The notes under the pieces are model-generated. The model was given only the letters and a program-made list of their open reading frames with translations, searched no databases and was not told the origin of the DNA. A program made the translations under genes and the position numbers. Positions 35,353 through 63,248 of a stretch of DNA of 64,000 nucleotides are shown in pieces. The DNA comes from Cloeon dipterum. Lineage: Eukaryota; Arthropoda; Insecta; Ephemeroptera; Baetidae. Location of the stretch: contig NC_088787.1 in assembly GCF_949628265.1 (NCBI RefSeq), forward strand, positions 25,534,501 to 25,598,500, in the 5' to 3' direction. The stretch's first letter is position 1; every line of letters starts with the position of its first letter.

Positions 35353-38103
35353 AAGCTTCCAGCGTAACCCTTTCGCCCTTCTTTCAACGTTTCCATAAAT
35401 TTGTATATTTTTTCAATTGGCATTTCAACTTAGCCATTGACCACTTTTTCAGTATGATGTGACGTTTAAGGTTATTTGTTTCTTCTGCCTTGGTTGATTG
35501 TTAACATGTCTGGTGGCACAATTAATAATTACCATGAAATGGCCGCGGTACGTTTGGTTTGCAAATAAATTTTAAACTCTTGATATAATAGGTATTTTAT
35601 TTTAAATGAAACTCATTTACAATTTGCTTTTAAATTTTATTGCACCACTCCCATGATGAACAAGATTCAATTCAGTTTTTGCTCTAGCATTATGCTAAAC
35701 TTTTGGTCTTCCATGCGGACGAACTGGTAAAATCAAATTGGTAACGCTTAATTTCCAAATCTTTATAACGTTGTGTGTGGCTTCAATATTGCTCAGAGAG
35801 GAATTTTAGCAAATATCACATGGACTATGCTACAATTATTCTTCAATGATTAGCTAAAAATTTGCTTGGGGAGCATTTCCAAACAGACACAATCGATTTG
35901 GCCGTTGATGCATGTTTGCGGCACATCTGCAGCAGTTAGTTAGTACTTCCATTTTGAATACAGATAATTTCATGAAAAATATTATGAATTGTTTTATGTT
36001 AAATTCCATCTTTCCAAAGCTAATATTTTTCAGAAGTGGTTACATAGAAATTAACATTACGGCAAATCGGGTCTGAATCGATTGAAAGAGCTGATTTTCG
36101 TTGTCTGATAGATTGGAGGGACTGCCCAAGGTTGGTGAACAGAACAAATCTGCGGTCGTATACATTTTTCGTAAGGCAGTGCCTTGGCACTCGAGTTTTC
36201 TAGCATCCTATGATTTCTCATAAACAGGGACAGCGAAATATAATTTTATCATTACCAGAGTATGCGAAGCGCGAATGGAGAGTCGCAAATACATTGAATT
36301 GTTAAGAGAACATCAAAGAGTAGTAGTATAGTAATAAAGTGGATCAACAACTGACTAACAAACTAACTCTTGGCTAACTAGTGTACCGGGCCTCTGACCA
36401 AATCGCTCGTTTGTCCGAGCCAACCAAACAGTGAGGTCAGAAATCGCAGGGAAGCAGAAGCCCGACTGGGAACCTTATGCTAATTATTATTTCCTTTCGT
36501 CATATATAGTGATATACATGCGATTTTCACATTTAAACCCACACATGAATTGCTAGACAACGAATACACGTGACGCTTATTGCATGATTTTGAATGCTAA
36601 AATCAAATCTGTGTGGATGTGAGCATTAACTCTCTGTTAAAGATTATTACTTAGCACTCACAATGATTAATATGATTACTTTTAAAACACCCATGAGCAA
36701 GTTATTTTCAAAATATGTGCGTGCGCGAGAAAGTTTTATAAATTGTAAAATAAAGTAGAACGGGAATCTTGAGTAAAAATGCAACATAATTAGTCGTAAT
36801 AACAGAGACTGGAATGGGCGCGTGTTAGTTATTTTTTCCATCTTTTTGTGTTTGTATAGGATCAAAAAGAGAAAACAAGGAGGGCAGCATCTTGTGCGCA
36901 GGGAACTGAATTTCGAGATCCATATTCATCAGAAAGATCAAAAGTTTTAGGACTCTCTTTTCTATAAAAAGTAGTGGCACAAAACTGGCGCGAGAAACAT
37001 AAAATAAATTACAAAAAAGCCTTTCTTTATAAATTATCGTAAACATATAGTAGCTCTCTTTCACTTTTACATCAATCAGTCATTTCACAATTCCGTTCGA
37101 GAAACAACAAACCTTTGGTTGAGGTGGCAAAACCAGTATTAGTACAACATTCGAGCGTGAAAAGAAACACAACAGTAGGAAGCGCACATGCGTTATTGAT
37201 AAAAACTCTTCTATTATTGTTTTCTGTGTGTGGACATCAAGAGTTGGTGCAATGAAATCCCCCTGTTTCATCGATCTGTATCCATCGGGGACTTCTAAAA
37301 TTGGGCCCGCTTTAAAAGGAAATTTGAAAGGGAATAGCAAAACTCAATGTTAAAAAACTGTTCCCTTACTCTCGGCAGATTTGTGTTTTATGAAGCCAGA
37401 TCTTGGAACTTGTCAGACAAATATATAGGCAAAATGAAGTTTCAGAATTGATTGGAACGAATAGAATTCACTTCATTCCCTATCGAGTATATATTTTGAC
37501 TTCAAGTACCCGAGATATCCTTTGTAAATTTTGCAGCAGCAGGAATGTGAAAAATTTTGCTTCAAGCTTCTAACATCAAGTCTGCGAAACACAAGATTTC
37601 TTTTAGTTTATAATTAAAACGTAATGCGTGCCATTTTTCACATTCAACTACACGACAGCATAAATGTTAAGACCCAGAAAGCAAATTCTAAATTTTCAAT
37701 CCCTAGGAACCTTTGAAAAAGATGCTGGCTTTTTGGTTCAGTAGGCGAAGAATCTGCTAGATTCAGCCAGCTCAACTCTCAAATTCTGACACATGATAAG
37801 ATCACAAAGCGCGATTAAATATACATTAACCGATTTGGACTCGCAAAACAATAACGAAACTAACCCCGGTACAGGTGAAAACCAGGTAGTAATTTTTCCC
37901 ACGGGAAGACACTACAAATTTAGCAAAGTGCGACTTAAACCTTTTCCAACACTCTTATCAACCTATTTCGATTATGAAAGGGAGAAAAATAAATGTTTAA
38001 AACTTTAAAAGATGCAAACTAACAGCCGCGGATTAAAGCGAAGACTGGCTGAATCAGGGCAAAGAATGTCTCGCCATTGGCTGAGAAGCGGAAAGGCCGG
38101 GCG
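35353..38103. other. Intergenic region between SERF (+) and the epimerase gene (-)
   Basis: About 2.75 kb, A/T-rich until 38.0 kb. I see no exon with splice and homology support. An ATG at 35506 opens 14 codons (MSGGTINNYHEMAA) followed by a GTACGT donor and could be an orphan first exon, but no continuing exon was found. Confidence 0.4.
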
Positions 38104-38397
38104 TTAGAGGTTGAGGGAGCATATGCTGCAGTTGGCCGGCTGGTTGCAAGGCTCGTCCTTGGAGTGGAGGGCGGCCGCGGCTGCTCCTTCAAGAAGGAAC
38201 CGCCTGGGCGTTGGTGCGCCAGGCACAAACATTTCCGAGTAGATCGAATTGAGCGCCAGCCAGCCGTAGCCGGGGGCGGCGGCCGCGGTGGCCGGGGGCT
38301 CTGGCGGCGCGGCGGCGGCGGCCGCCAGCGGCTGGACCCGCACCCCTCGAGGGGCTGGGCCAGCGGCCGGCATACCACCGCGTCGCGGCCCCTCTGC
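38104..38397 (-). other. In-frame open extension after the epimerase stop (possible readthrough)
   Basis: The epimerase TGA (38398-38400) is followed in the same frame by about 97 sense codons to the next stop at about 38104-38106. The peptide is Ala/Pro-rich with a more ordinary segment (GYGWLALNSIYSEMFVPG) and a Cys-containing end (CNQPANCSICSLNL). The DNA is very G/C-rich, and open frames occur on the other strand and in other frames too, so chance is a serious alternative. An internal ATG lies at 38373. Confidence 0.35.
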
Positions 38398-41300
38398 TCA
38401 CATCACCTGCAGGATCTGGCTGGCCTCGAAGGCCGTCCCTGGCAGCAGGATCACCGGGCTGCTCACGTGGCCTGACTCGACGCAAATCATGTTTGGGTAC
38501 TCGTCGTCGCCAAAGTCAGGCGTCTCCTTCGCCTTCTCAATCCACGGGTTCCACACAACTGAAAAATATTTAACTTAATAACTTAACGCATCAAACAGGA
38601 GGCTTTGCTTAGGTTAATGACAAAATCGATTTAATTCAAAGTTTTTTTTAGAACTTCTGCACAGCACTTCCATGGGCTATGAGCTCACTGGGTCCCAGGC
38701 CCCAATAACACCGCTGAGCGGATAACAAGGTGCCTGAGTGGCCGCAAAGGAGCTTGGGCCCAATGTGGCCATCTTTTCGCCTCCCCGCACCGAGGTCTTT
38801 AATTGAAACGCCAGACATTTTTCCATAAAGCAGCTGGAAAGGTGCGCAAACCAGCAAGTGGCGAGTCGGCGCCGGTGCTCCTCCCAGCCCTTTGAGCAAT
38901 TTGAGCATTTCGAGTCACTAAACTAACCACTTTTTGCCATCTCCGACATTGGGTAGCCAGTATTAGATCTCCGAACTGCTCAATCGAAAAATTTAGATAA
39001 AAAAGTAACTTAATAATAGTTTTTAAGAGCAGAAAGTGATGATCGAGAAACACACGCAGTTAATTTTATTCAATTTTTAAGTTATCTGATGACTAAGCTC
39101 TACGCGGATGTACTCAAGATGTGGATAGCTATTTGTGAAATATTGAAAGGAAAATTAACAATAAAATGTAAATGAAACGCTCGCCCTCCTGAATAAATCC
39201 TGAGTTTCCTTGAGAGTCAGCCAAAAATTTTAATTTCACATTAACGGTGTCTTGAGATTTGGGCTTAATACAGGAAAAAACTTGAGGTCCATTAAAACTG
39301 TACAGGCTAAAATTTCAGAACTTTAACAAAGCGCGAGTCTTTGAAACCTCGGAGTCACGAAAAATGCAACAAATTGAAAGTGTCGTACCTGTGTCTGGGA
39401 AATTGTATTTCTGTATCCGCATTTTGCGTCCTGAGACAACATTGGTGATAATGTGCTCCTGCGGAGTGTTCTGATAGATGCGGTCTGTCCATTCACCAAT
39501 CGTGACAACATCCCGGGCTTCTTGAAACATTGCCCCGTCTCTTGTCTGCAATAATCAAATCAGAAAAAAGAAACAAAAATGGTCCTCATCTTCTGTACCT
39601 TGTCGATGAATGTGCAACCGTGGAGACCAGTTATCTGACACCGTCGGACGTCTGGAACCTTGAAATATGTGTGCAACAACAAATTGAAACTGAAGGTCAG
39701 GTCCTTGCTAGGGTTGTAGATTCCAATGTTAAAGTGCAGCTCTTTCTCTCGCAGGATCAGGCGGTAAGTCAACCGGAATCTAAAAATAGAGGAAAAGGAC
39801 AATTTTATCAAATCAGCTTCAAGACGCATATAGCTAGAACGGCAAAATGTAGAGTTTTCAGAATATGCGTGCATATTCACCGCAATTTGACCCTTCGCGC
39901 GCTATAAGGATGCTCAGGAACGAGATTATTGGCACATCCAGGTGTGCAGATCAAACCAATACAGTGCCCGTTAGGCGTCAGAAAAGTGGTCACAAATGGG
40001 AATATAATGATATCGACCGCTTGAAGGCTACCCTGACGCCAGGGTTCGATTTTTACCTCTGCTGGCCAGGCATATTCCACAGGTTAAAATCAACCGATCA
40101 CGCGACTTCGATTTTCTCACTATTATTCACCTGAACCCGAAAATATTTTTGGACTATGATATTCTTGTTTATTCTGCCTTGTCATAAATACATAAAATAA
40201 TAGGACTATCCATATCTCGAAAACTAAGCAAAGCACCGTCTTTAAATTTTCTAAGCATGTTACACATACTTCGAGGAACATTTCATCCCATACTAAGAAA
40301 AATCTGAAAAGTGCAATATAATGATATGGTTTTCAAAATTGAATAATAAATTAATAATAAATCAAAAAGTTGTAGGCTATCTAAATGGGAATTTTTCAGC
40401 ACAAAATTTAACATTTTGTTCTAGTTTCGTAGTTTCATTGGAACTCGAGACATTCTCAATTTTGTGAACACTGTAAATCCTGTTTCTCCAGTTTTCATCA
40501 TAAAAACTGCATAAAATTTTTCCGGCAATTTTTTTCAACGCCCTAACAACATATTAAAAATCAGGATGGTGCTTGAATAAAAATTTATAAATTGCAGACC
40601 AAATCAAATAATCTCGTGGAACCACCCGCAGACGAGACGAATTTTTCTTTTAAATGGTTGAAGTTGCACATAACAAGTCAACCGATCGAATAAATAAAAT
40701 ATTAAATTATAAAAAAAATAATTAAAAAAGCGTTTCGTTCTGAATCGCTTCTTATTCCTACACTAAGGGGTTGGCTAAGGAATTTCAATGAGTGGTGAGG
40801 TCTGAGGTAGCAATAGCAAAATTCTCAACACTTACGGGTACGACCACATTGAACGAGTAAACTCGTTGTCCATCAAGGAGAAAATGGCCTCGACGTCGCC
40901 GCTGGGCATTCGCTCTGGATTCTTCTCCAGGTGCCAACGGGTGATGCGGGCAAAGCCGTGCTGCGGCCCATAGTTCCATTCTCCGAATTGGGCTGTTGGA
41001 AAGGAATAGTGCGCGGTAAGAAATAACGATCGACCGTCAGGCTCAACAGCTGGCTACACTTACGGAAGACGAAAGGAATGCCACCCCTGATGGCCTTTTT
41101 GCCGTCAAACACGGCTTGCTTGCTGCGAACAACACAACAGGGGGATAAGTAATTAATGATCGAGACGATGCAGCGAAGGGGGTGCGAGCAAGGGGAGCCA
41201 GATGAGAATGAGACGGTTTTTTGCCACACCGACTACCATCAATTCATGTGTTCCGCTTAGGCAGCGGATGAGAGAGGAAAGAGCTTCGTTTCATCTGCTG

Positions 41301-43543
41301 AAACACTGTAAGCGAGCATCTGCCACGGAAAAATACTTCGAGAGCCTTTTTTAAATTCAAATTCGATTTTTTTCTCCAGTGTTGATTTAAAAATTTCTAA
41401 AAATTATCATGGAAAGTAATTAATTATTTAAATTTAATTTTAACAGGCATTTTTAGAGTGAATTCTGGATCGGTTATAGGCAGACGACATTAAGGTGTTT
41501 TTTAATGTCCCATTTATATCACTAATTGTTATTAGGTAAGTAGTGGTTCCAATTAATCTTTTTAATCAATACTGGAATCGTTGAACAATACTGCCCGCTC
41601 TGACATAAAATATATGAATTTCACCTCTTCGTTTCAGCGGGCTATAAAAAGAGGTCAGCGCGAATGTATTGGCTTCTCTCCCTTTGAGCGAGCAATCTTT
41701 TCGATCGTCGCGGTCTCCGCGCTCGGCATTGGCGGTGGACACAGACAGACAGACACGGATTGTGTAATGGGCATCAATCATGACGTTTGAGCGCTTTTTG
41801 CCTCCGTGTAAACCGCACACATTTCGGTCTGGGGCAACCATGGCAACTCGACCGCTTTTTTGCCCGCAAAAGCGCCTGTTTCCTGTCTCTCTTTTTCTTT
41901 CGCGTCCGCGCCTAGCGAATTCGCAGGCCGAGAGTTGAACAAACCGAGCCCCTGGTAAAAAAAGCGTAGCCAGACTTTGCTTCGTGGAATTCGGGTCCGG
42001 ATTTCATCAGCACGCGCCGATAGACTGGACGCGCAATAATCGATTGAGGGTGAAGATGAACAGCACGCAGTTTGTGATAATGATAAATGATATTCCTGCA
42101 AAACTTTACTTTACTTTCCAGTTAGTAAAATCATTTTTCTTGACATCGATAATGTAGGCGATCGTCAAATCAAAAGTGGAATTTTCCAAGCTCGGTACAA
42201 AAATCCAATTCTGACACAATACAACTAAAACAATCGCAAAAAAGTGAACTTACAGCCAGCAGGTTCCGAATAGCATTCGCTATCAATTCAAGTGTGCACG
42301 AGCCCACACGCTTTTCTGGCCAGATTTAATAAAAGGAAAAATAAATACTTAACACAGTTAGCTACGTTTCAGCCAATATGCCAAAAATTTAAATAAACGA
42401 TTAACTGTCATAAATTATTGATGCTTAAAATTATTTTGGTTTTGGTTGCAAGAAATTTTTTCAGTTTTTCAGATCCAATTTAAAAAAATCTTATTTCGAC
42501 GACGGGCAGCCGATTCAAGAAAAATATGTTGAGATGAATTCAAAGGAATGATTTTTATCATCCTTCACAGTCTACATTTTTATCGCTAGAAATGAGTGTG
42601 CTTTTAGCTGTGCCTAAATGTAGCGTGTCATTCTCTCGTCAGCATGACTTGACGTTTGAGAGAAAATGGAAGCTGAAAGTAATGAATTTGTCAGCACTTA
42701 GAAAACTTGCTTTCAAATATGCAACTGATTTATATCATCGCACCGCACCACTGCAATTTTTTATTATAAAAATTGTATGACAAATCTGCACATTACTTTA
42801 GCTAAATATGTTAAGGTGATTTCTCTCTGAAGCTTTTATCTTGTTGATTTAGGATTTAAATTGTTGACTTTCCTCAAAGTCAACGGGTTAATGAATTTAA
42901 AATATTCACTGCATCACTGCGGAAAGTCCGATTAATTCATTAATTGAGATTAAAAAAAACTGACAGCCAAAGCTAGTGGATCGGGCAGAATTTAGCACGC
43001 TCTCTCCGGCCGCGGGGCCGTCGGAAAGGACAAAATGAGTGAAATGAGTCAGACGACGAGAACGAAAAAGCAGCCGAAAGACGACGAGCTTTGGTTGGCT
43101 CGCCAGACACGGGGCAAAAAACGCGCGTCTCGGTGGAGACGGGCCGCGCAAGGGCCGGCGCGGGCCGCCGGGGGCCGGCTCACCTGACGAACAGCTGCTC
43201 CTGGTTGTTGACGCGCCACGAGACGACGGTGGCACCTGCAAAATGCAAATCGCTAGGTCAAAATCGGCACGCGCTGTCAAAACACAAAAAACGCGAGCAG
43301 CGTTTTTATCGAAGTCGCGCAGCGGCGCCACGGCCGACGGGGCATGACTGGCGGCCCGTCGCGCTCGTTTCGCGGCCTGACGCGCGCCCCCGGCCCCCAA
43401 CGGCCGCAGCTCGGGGCCCCGACAACGCCGGGGTCCCCTGCCGCCCCACGCAACCCCCGCAGCCCGGGCTCACCGTGCAGGTTGATGGTGCAGGTGGTGT
43501 TATTACCGCGGTCGAGCACCACAACACTCGTCGCCGCTGCCAT
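38398..43543 (-). CDS. Glucose-6-phosphate 1-epimerase-like (aldose 1-epimerase superfamily), 278 aa
   Basis: Seven minus-strand exons total 837 nt: 43543-43474, 43235-43184, 41122-41064, 40992-40836, 39779-39599, 39545-39389 and 38558-38398. It starts MAAATSVVVLDRGNNTTC. Family hallmarks follow in order: ATVVSWRVNNQEQLFV, KAIRGGIPFVFPQFG, GPQHGFARITRW, LLHTYFKV, GLHGCTFIDK, VVWNPW and NMICVESG with the candidate catalytic Glu; His residues in HGFAR and HTYF are the expected sugar-binding/catalytic histidines. The enzyme interconverts alpha and beta anomers of glucose 6-phosphate in the cytosol. Length is close to the family's 280-300 aa. Intron 2 (41123-43183) is about 2 kb; intron 6 carries a SINE-like repeat. 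The frame stays open beyond the stop. Confidence 0.92.
38650..38880 (-). repeat. SINE-like dispersed repeat, long copy (epimerase last intron)
   Basis: The minus strand reads GCGCCGACTCGCCACTTGC..., TGTCTGGCGTTTCAATTAAAG, then an internal G/C-rich block absent from the copy at 28742-28868, then GGGACCCAGTGAGCTCATAG and ends in an A-run (TTCTAAAAAAAAC). The shared block order, the A-rich tail and the intronic location support a retroposon family. I find no clear tRNA box A/B pair. Confidence 0.6.
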
Positions 43544-44252
43544 GTTTGAACTGCAAGCCGCCCATTCCTGCTGTTTTTTTGGTAGGTCCACGCCAGCCAC
43601 CGCCGTTTTACGACCGCAGCTGCGTTCACATCTCGCTTGAAACGTCATGCCCAAGCGGGAGATCTCGCAGACTCTGATTCTGATTATTAGTTTTGAAGTT
43701 TAAACAAAGAACCACAAGTAGTGTAAAATTAAAACCTAGATTGCACGAGGGCGAAAAATATAGAAAATTATATTATTTTAAATAACTTGTTTTATTGAAG
43801 CTAGCAAAAAATCATATCTATTTTACCCGTTCAAATGGCAATTTATGGAATCATGCCTACTGTTTCCTTATAGATATGGAAACGGAAATTTATTATTCGC
43901 TAGTAAAGAAATGAAAATAAAATTCGCAGAGATTCGAGAATAACGCATTATCATGTAATATAATTCCTAGATTGAACGGATTGAACACACTACGAATTTT
44001 GTTCAATTTGTTTTAATTTTTTAATAAATTAACCAATGAAATTAAAAAATAACTGTGTTTGATCTAGTTAGCAATCATAATTTAATGCTATTGCAGGCGG
44101 CGATCACATACAATTGCTTTGACATGTTAAACACAAATACCGATATCTAGGAATTTGTTAGAAATTTTGACATAGAATCAATCGTAAATATTTGTTAAAC
44201 AATGTTAATAATTCAATCAAGAATTTGGGGAAAAATGTCACTGGGCTTCAGA

Positions 44253-44301
44253 AGGTGCAGTAAGGGTGCACTGCTTGTCGCACACCTTTGTACTGCCACC
44301 T
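44253..44301 (+). repeat. Imperfect hairpin (49 nt)
   Basis: AGGTGCAGTA at 44253-44262 pairs with TACTGCCACCT at 44291-44301, with further pairing of AGGGTGC with GCACACCT towards the loop. It is short for a microRNA precursor. A second hairpin follows 37 bases downstream. Confidence 0.4.
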
Positions 44302-44337
44302 GGCGATACAGGTTAAATGCAAAATAGTTATTTGGAC

Positions 44338-44365
44338 AGTAGTGGCGAGAAGGCGCCACACTATT
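44338..44365 (+). repeat. Second short hairpin (28 nt)
   Basis: AGTAGTGGCG at 44338-44347 is nearly complementary to GCGCCACACTATT at 44353-44365. Its closeness to the preceding hairpin suggests a degraded foldback element as much as a structured RNA. Confidence 0.3.
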
Positions 44366-45878
44366 ATGGTACAACCCTATTTATAGCTACTTAAATTGTA
44401 TTGAATTAAAAAGTGGCCCTATGATACGGTAATTTGATAAATGAAGCAAATTCTTTAAATACAATTAAAAAATATTTTTGGTTTATCGGAAAATGTATAG
44501 AGTAAATAATTAAAAAAAAATTAACCACAAAAGCTATAGTTTGATTTGCAGGACTCTGTTTTAAAGTCTAACTCTGGCTGATAAATTATCTATAGCATCA
44601 AAAAAGCCGAAAATGTAAAAGTAAAAAACCTCCAGATTTTAAATTATTCCTTCAGAAACACCTGTATAAAAGAATATTTTGGGAAATTAAAAAAATTACG
44701 GAATGGCTCTAATCTGCTCGGTTATTGACTAAGGATGGATATTTTTTTTTTAAAGTATCAATTAAATTCTAGGACAAAGGATTTATTTTTCCAGAACTCA
44801 TATGATCCTGATTTGATTGAAAAATAATCAATGTATTGCATACCCACATTTAATTGTAAACGTGAGCAGTGTTTTATTTAAATTAAATATTTAAGCCTGC
44901 AAATACCAAGATTCTTCTATGGTAATCAAAGGCGCGCACAAAATTTTTTTCATTTCATCGTCTACTGGTGATTCAAATTTTTTAAGCTTTTAACTCACTT
45001 TTCGTAGTAATATTTGGAAGTTGAAAATTGGGAAAATTAAAGATTTTTTATGTTGAACGGCGTTTTATATATATATTTTTAAATTTTTAGTTGCAGTAGA
45101 GATTTTAAGACTTGTTCTCTACAATTTTTATCAAAAGATTAAATAAAAAATATTCATTTCGTTGGTCTGCTGTTGAATTGATAACATACACGTTTGGTAA
45201 TGATAATAGCCATTTTATAAGACGAAAACATGTAGGCTAGTTGGAAAATGTCGATTTTTTTAATACTCTTTTTTTTAATACGGGATCTTTAATATGTAGA
45301 CGTGGATTTTTCAATCGACAAACGTTTTAATTCAATCTGTTTCATGCTACTTTTCCACGCTGATGATTGTGACTAATTGTAAGAGCACCGCGCGTTGAAT
45401 TCCGTGCGTTGAGTAAAATTCTCATACTGGAGCTGCGAGCAGAACGAGGAACGAAGCGTGAGCAGCTCGACACGGGGATGGCCGGTTGTAGACTAAAGGC
45501 GCGATTAGCCGAGCTTAAGTTGAATTAGACGCGATTTCGGTGACACAGAACGCATTTGAGGCAGCCGAAACCCCAACGCCCTGACGGTGTTAGCCGTTGT
45601 CAGTGTCCAGATACCACGAGTCGGGTTTATTTTTTGGACGTGTGCGCGTTCCGCGTCCGGACGGTCCGGCGGCCCGAGTGGAACGCGGACCGGACGCGGA
45701 CCGCAACGACGCCGTCGCCACTGTCGCAGCAGCAGCAGCAGGCGGAGGAGAAGCGAGCGAGACGAGAAGACGGCGGCGGCGACGGCCGAGTGTGTTGCCA
45801 GTGCCGGGACGCAGGAGGGGCCTTTGTTTTGACGCTCGGCTGTTGTTTGTGTCCGCTGGCTCAGCTGCATGTCCCAAA

Positions 45879-60979
<15,101 letters not shown>

Positions 60980-63248
60980 GTAATTTTGATTCCTATATCA
61001 TGAATCCTTACTTCCCAATCCCATCATTCTGTAGCCTTAGATGCGGATAATTTACTAGTTAGCTTTTCCTCGGCAGTCGTTAGATAAATTTCGTAGCCCA
61101 AAATGTGATATAGAAATTCGTCTGACTTAATCGTTAGTTTTAAACAAAATATGACATTCCTTTAAAAAAGAAATTAATGTGATTTCGGGACATAGGGAAA
61201 AAATGGCCAAGGTACTCTTCCATTATTTTTAATATAAATAATGCTACTTTAAAAATTGCCGATTGAGCTGAACTAGCATCTTATATTTGTTATTATATAG
61301 TAAAGTGAATAATTTTATGTGCACGGTAATGGTTTGCTAAATGAAAATAGGGAAACCTGTCTTTTCAATGTTACTCGTCTTTTACAAACGAGGTTGTTAT
61401 GTTGTATATTTTCACATAGAAACGAACAAGTACCATTAAATGCGATTTCGTTACTTGTAATGTGCTAAAAATTGTTTCAAATCCAGGTTTGAAGTGTAGG
61501 GTACCTACATTCCGTCAAACAATAACCATTCTTCAACACACAAATTCACACAACAGACAAATCACATTGTTTGACGAGCTATTTTTACATTAAAATTAAA
61601 TATTTTTCATGCCACAGAGAAATGTCGTTCTCAAACTGATAATGCTTAAAAAAGCTTTTTTAAAACTCCCTGCATTTTAATTAATGTCCGGCAAAAAATT
61701 ATAAAAAACTGATAGGAAATGAAAAAATAAAAATTATCCAGAAGGATATACCCTACGCGAATTGAATAACGATGGATGGCTGATGGTGAAATCTTATAGA
61801 AAAATATTATAAAACTATCTAGTATGTTTGTAAAAAGAACGAAAACGAGACAATTTTTATCTTCAAAATTTTGCTGACAATGAAACACCAAATATCTTTC
61901 CGAAATTACAGTTTTTTTCATCAGACGTGTAGACTTTCATTAATTTTAAGAAAATAACCGATGAAAATAAGGTGACCTATTGAGCCAAACCTTATTATGG
62001 GATCTTAAAGGGATTTCCATGTTATTTTTTATCCAATATTTGTTAAGCTTGGTATGCAGACTCTCCTTGACGAAACAAACCGATTGATTTGTTAATTCTG
62101 ACTATGATATTTAAAAAAAAAAATGTAAATCCGGGAAAAAACCTGTCTTCTCAACGGTGTGATTAAAAAAGGGAAGTGATTTTTAAGAGGCAAGGTATAA
62201 TTTGGCCAATAGGCAAAAATTATAAAGTTTTTTTTTAATTAAATATTTCACTTTAGCGGCTATTTATTGCATAACTGAACAAAGTATGTATGAAAAATAT
62301 AGAAAATTTTATAAGTTTTTATAAAATAATATTTTTAACTTTCTGGTTTTCCAGAAAGTAAAAAAAAGACTGACCCATCAATGAGAATGTATAATTATAC
62401 CAAACGTCATGGCGAATGAGCGAAAATTTGGAGTTGGATTTTTAAATCAATATTTTTTAAGCATTTTACAAAACTCTGCCAAAGTCCATCACTTGAAAGC
62501 AAATTCTTGGTAGAAAAATTCATGTTTAAGTTTAAATCACAAAGGTGTACACGTTTGATGCAAAACAAATAAATATTAGGGGCGAAAGGACCGCGGGGTT
62601 TCTTTGCAGTATAACCATTTGTAAATTTTTTCTCTAAAATAGCTGAGCAGTTATTTGCGAGATTGGAGGTCGATTGGACGCGATTTTTCAGCGTTGAAAT
62701 TTTTAGGTGGCAGTCATATTTGCTTAAAGTACTTGTTAATAGATGGTGAAATTCCAAATTTGAAGCTCGGGAATGGGGGCGTTCCCTATTTTTTCGGTAT
62801 CTCAAAAATACCCAAAAAAGGAATTCTGTTAATGAACTCTAAACTGCAACTCTTGACTGCGTTGAGGCATCACGTTGAAATTTTCACTGCCCAACCTAGT
62901 TTTTAATCCTGAACAACTTTTGCATTTACAAAAAATTCGCAGGTCGAAGGTCAAGGTCACCTTTTGCGACCTTTTTTTGAAAATTCAAAATTAAGGGATG
63001 ATAGCCCCCTACGATTTTTTTGGGGTTAAGGGCTGAAATGTAGCCCGTGAAATTATGCACAAGTACACCAAGTTTCATAGGTGCAATCGCGATACTTTTG
63101 CTGCAATTTGAATTTGAAGTTTGAAAACCTGCTCGAGGCCGCTTGACCGCGCATGCACTCAGAGCGGCGAGTTCGCCTCTCGTTCTTCAAGTTGAATTTT
63201 TTCGCATTTCACTTGCTTAGAAACACCAAGAGGGCCTAGGGTAGACCA
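60980..63248. other. Intronic/unknown sequence after the last visible FRMD-like exon
   Basis: About 2.3 kb of A/T-rich sequence, presumably FRMD-like intron 10. No exon is evident. From about 62,930 the sequence changes character (AGGTCGAAGGTCAAGGTCACC, then TCATAGGTGCAATCGCGATAC), resembling the internal part of a mobile element that continues into the inverted repeat at the window end. Confidence 0.4.
62338..62359 (+). repeat. Perfect 9-bp stem hairpin
   Basis: ACTTTCTGG at 62338-62346, a TTTT loop and CCAGAAAGT at 62351-62359 form a perfect small hairpin in A/T-rich non-coding sequence. No function is evident. Confidence 0.5.

Larger units (their letters stand above)
43544..45878. other. 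Head-to-head intergenic region, epimerase (-) and FRMD-like (+)
   Basis: About 2.3 kb. Most is A/T-rich without coding signals. From about 45,380 it becomes G/C-rich and holds the probable promoter and long 5'UTR of the FERM gene, including CAG repeats around 45727-45742 and GGC/GAC triplet-rich sequence. The frame upstream of the FERM ATG is open for about 90 codons but contains no ATG. Confidence 0.5.

Noticed and set aside
37080-37340. Minus-strand frame with a possible exon (AGPILEVPDGYRSMKQGDF)
   Set aside because: It looks protein-like and has a TTTAAAG acceptor-like edge, but no neighbouring exon in phase and no family I recognise. The epimerase is already complete upstream.
39930-40060. 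tRNA-like element with GGGTTCGATT
   Set aside because: A box-B-like sequence is present near 40045, but no cloverleaf or CCA-proximal acceptor stem could be drawn and box A is poor; at most a degraded tRNA-derived SINE.
45597-45878. N-terminal extension of the FRMD-like protein
   Set aside because: The upstream frame is open but has no ATG; the peptide is Arg/Ala-rich from triplet-rich 5'UTR, and FRMD proteins start close to the ATG at 45879.
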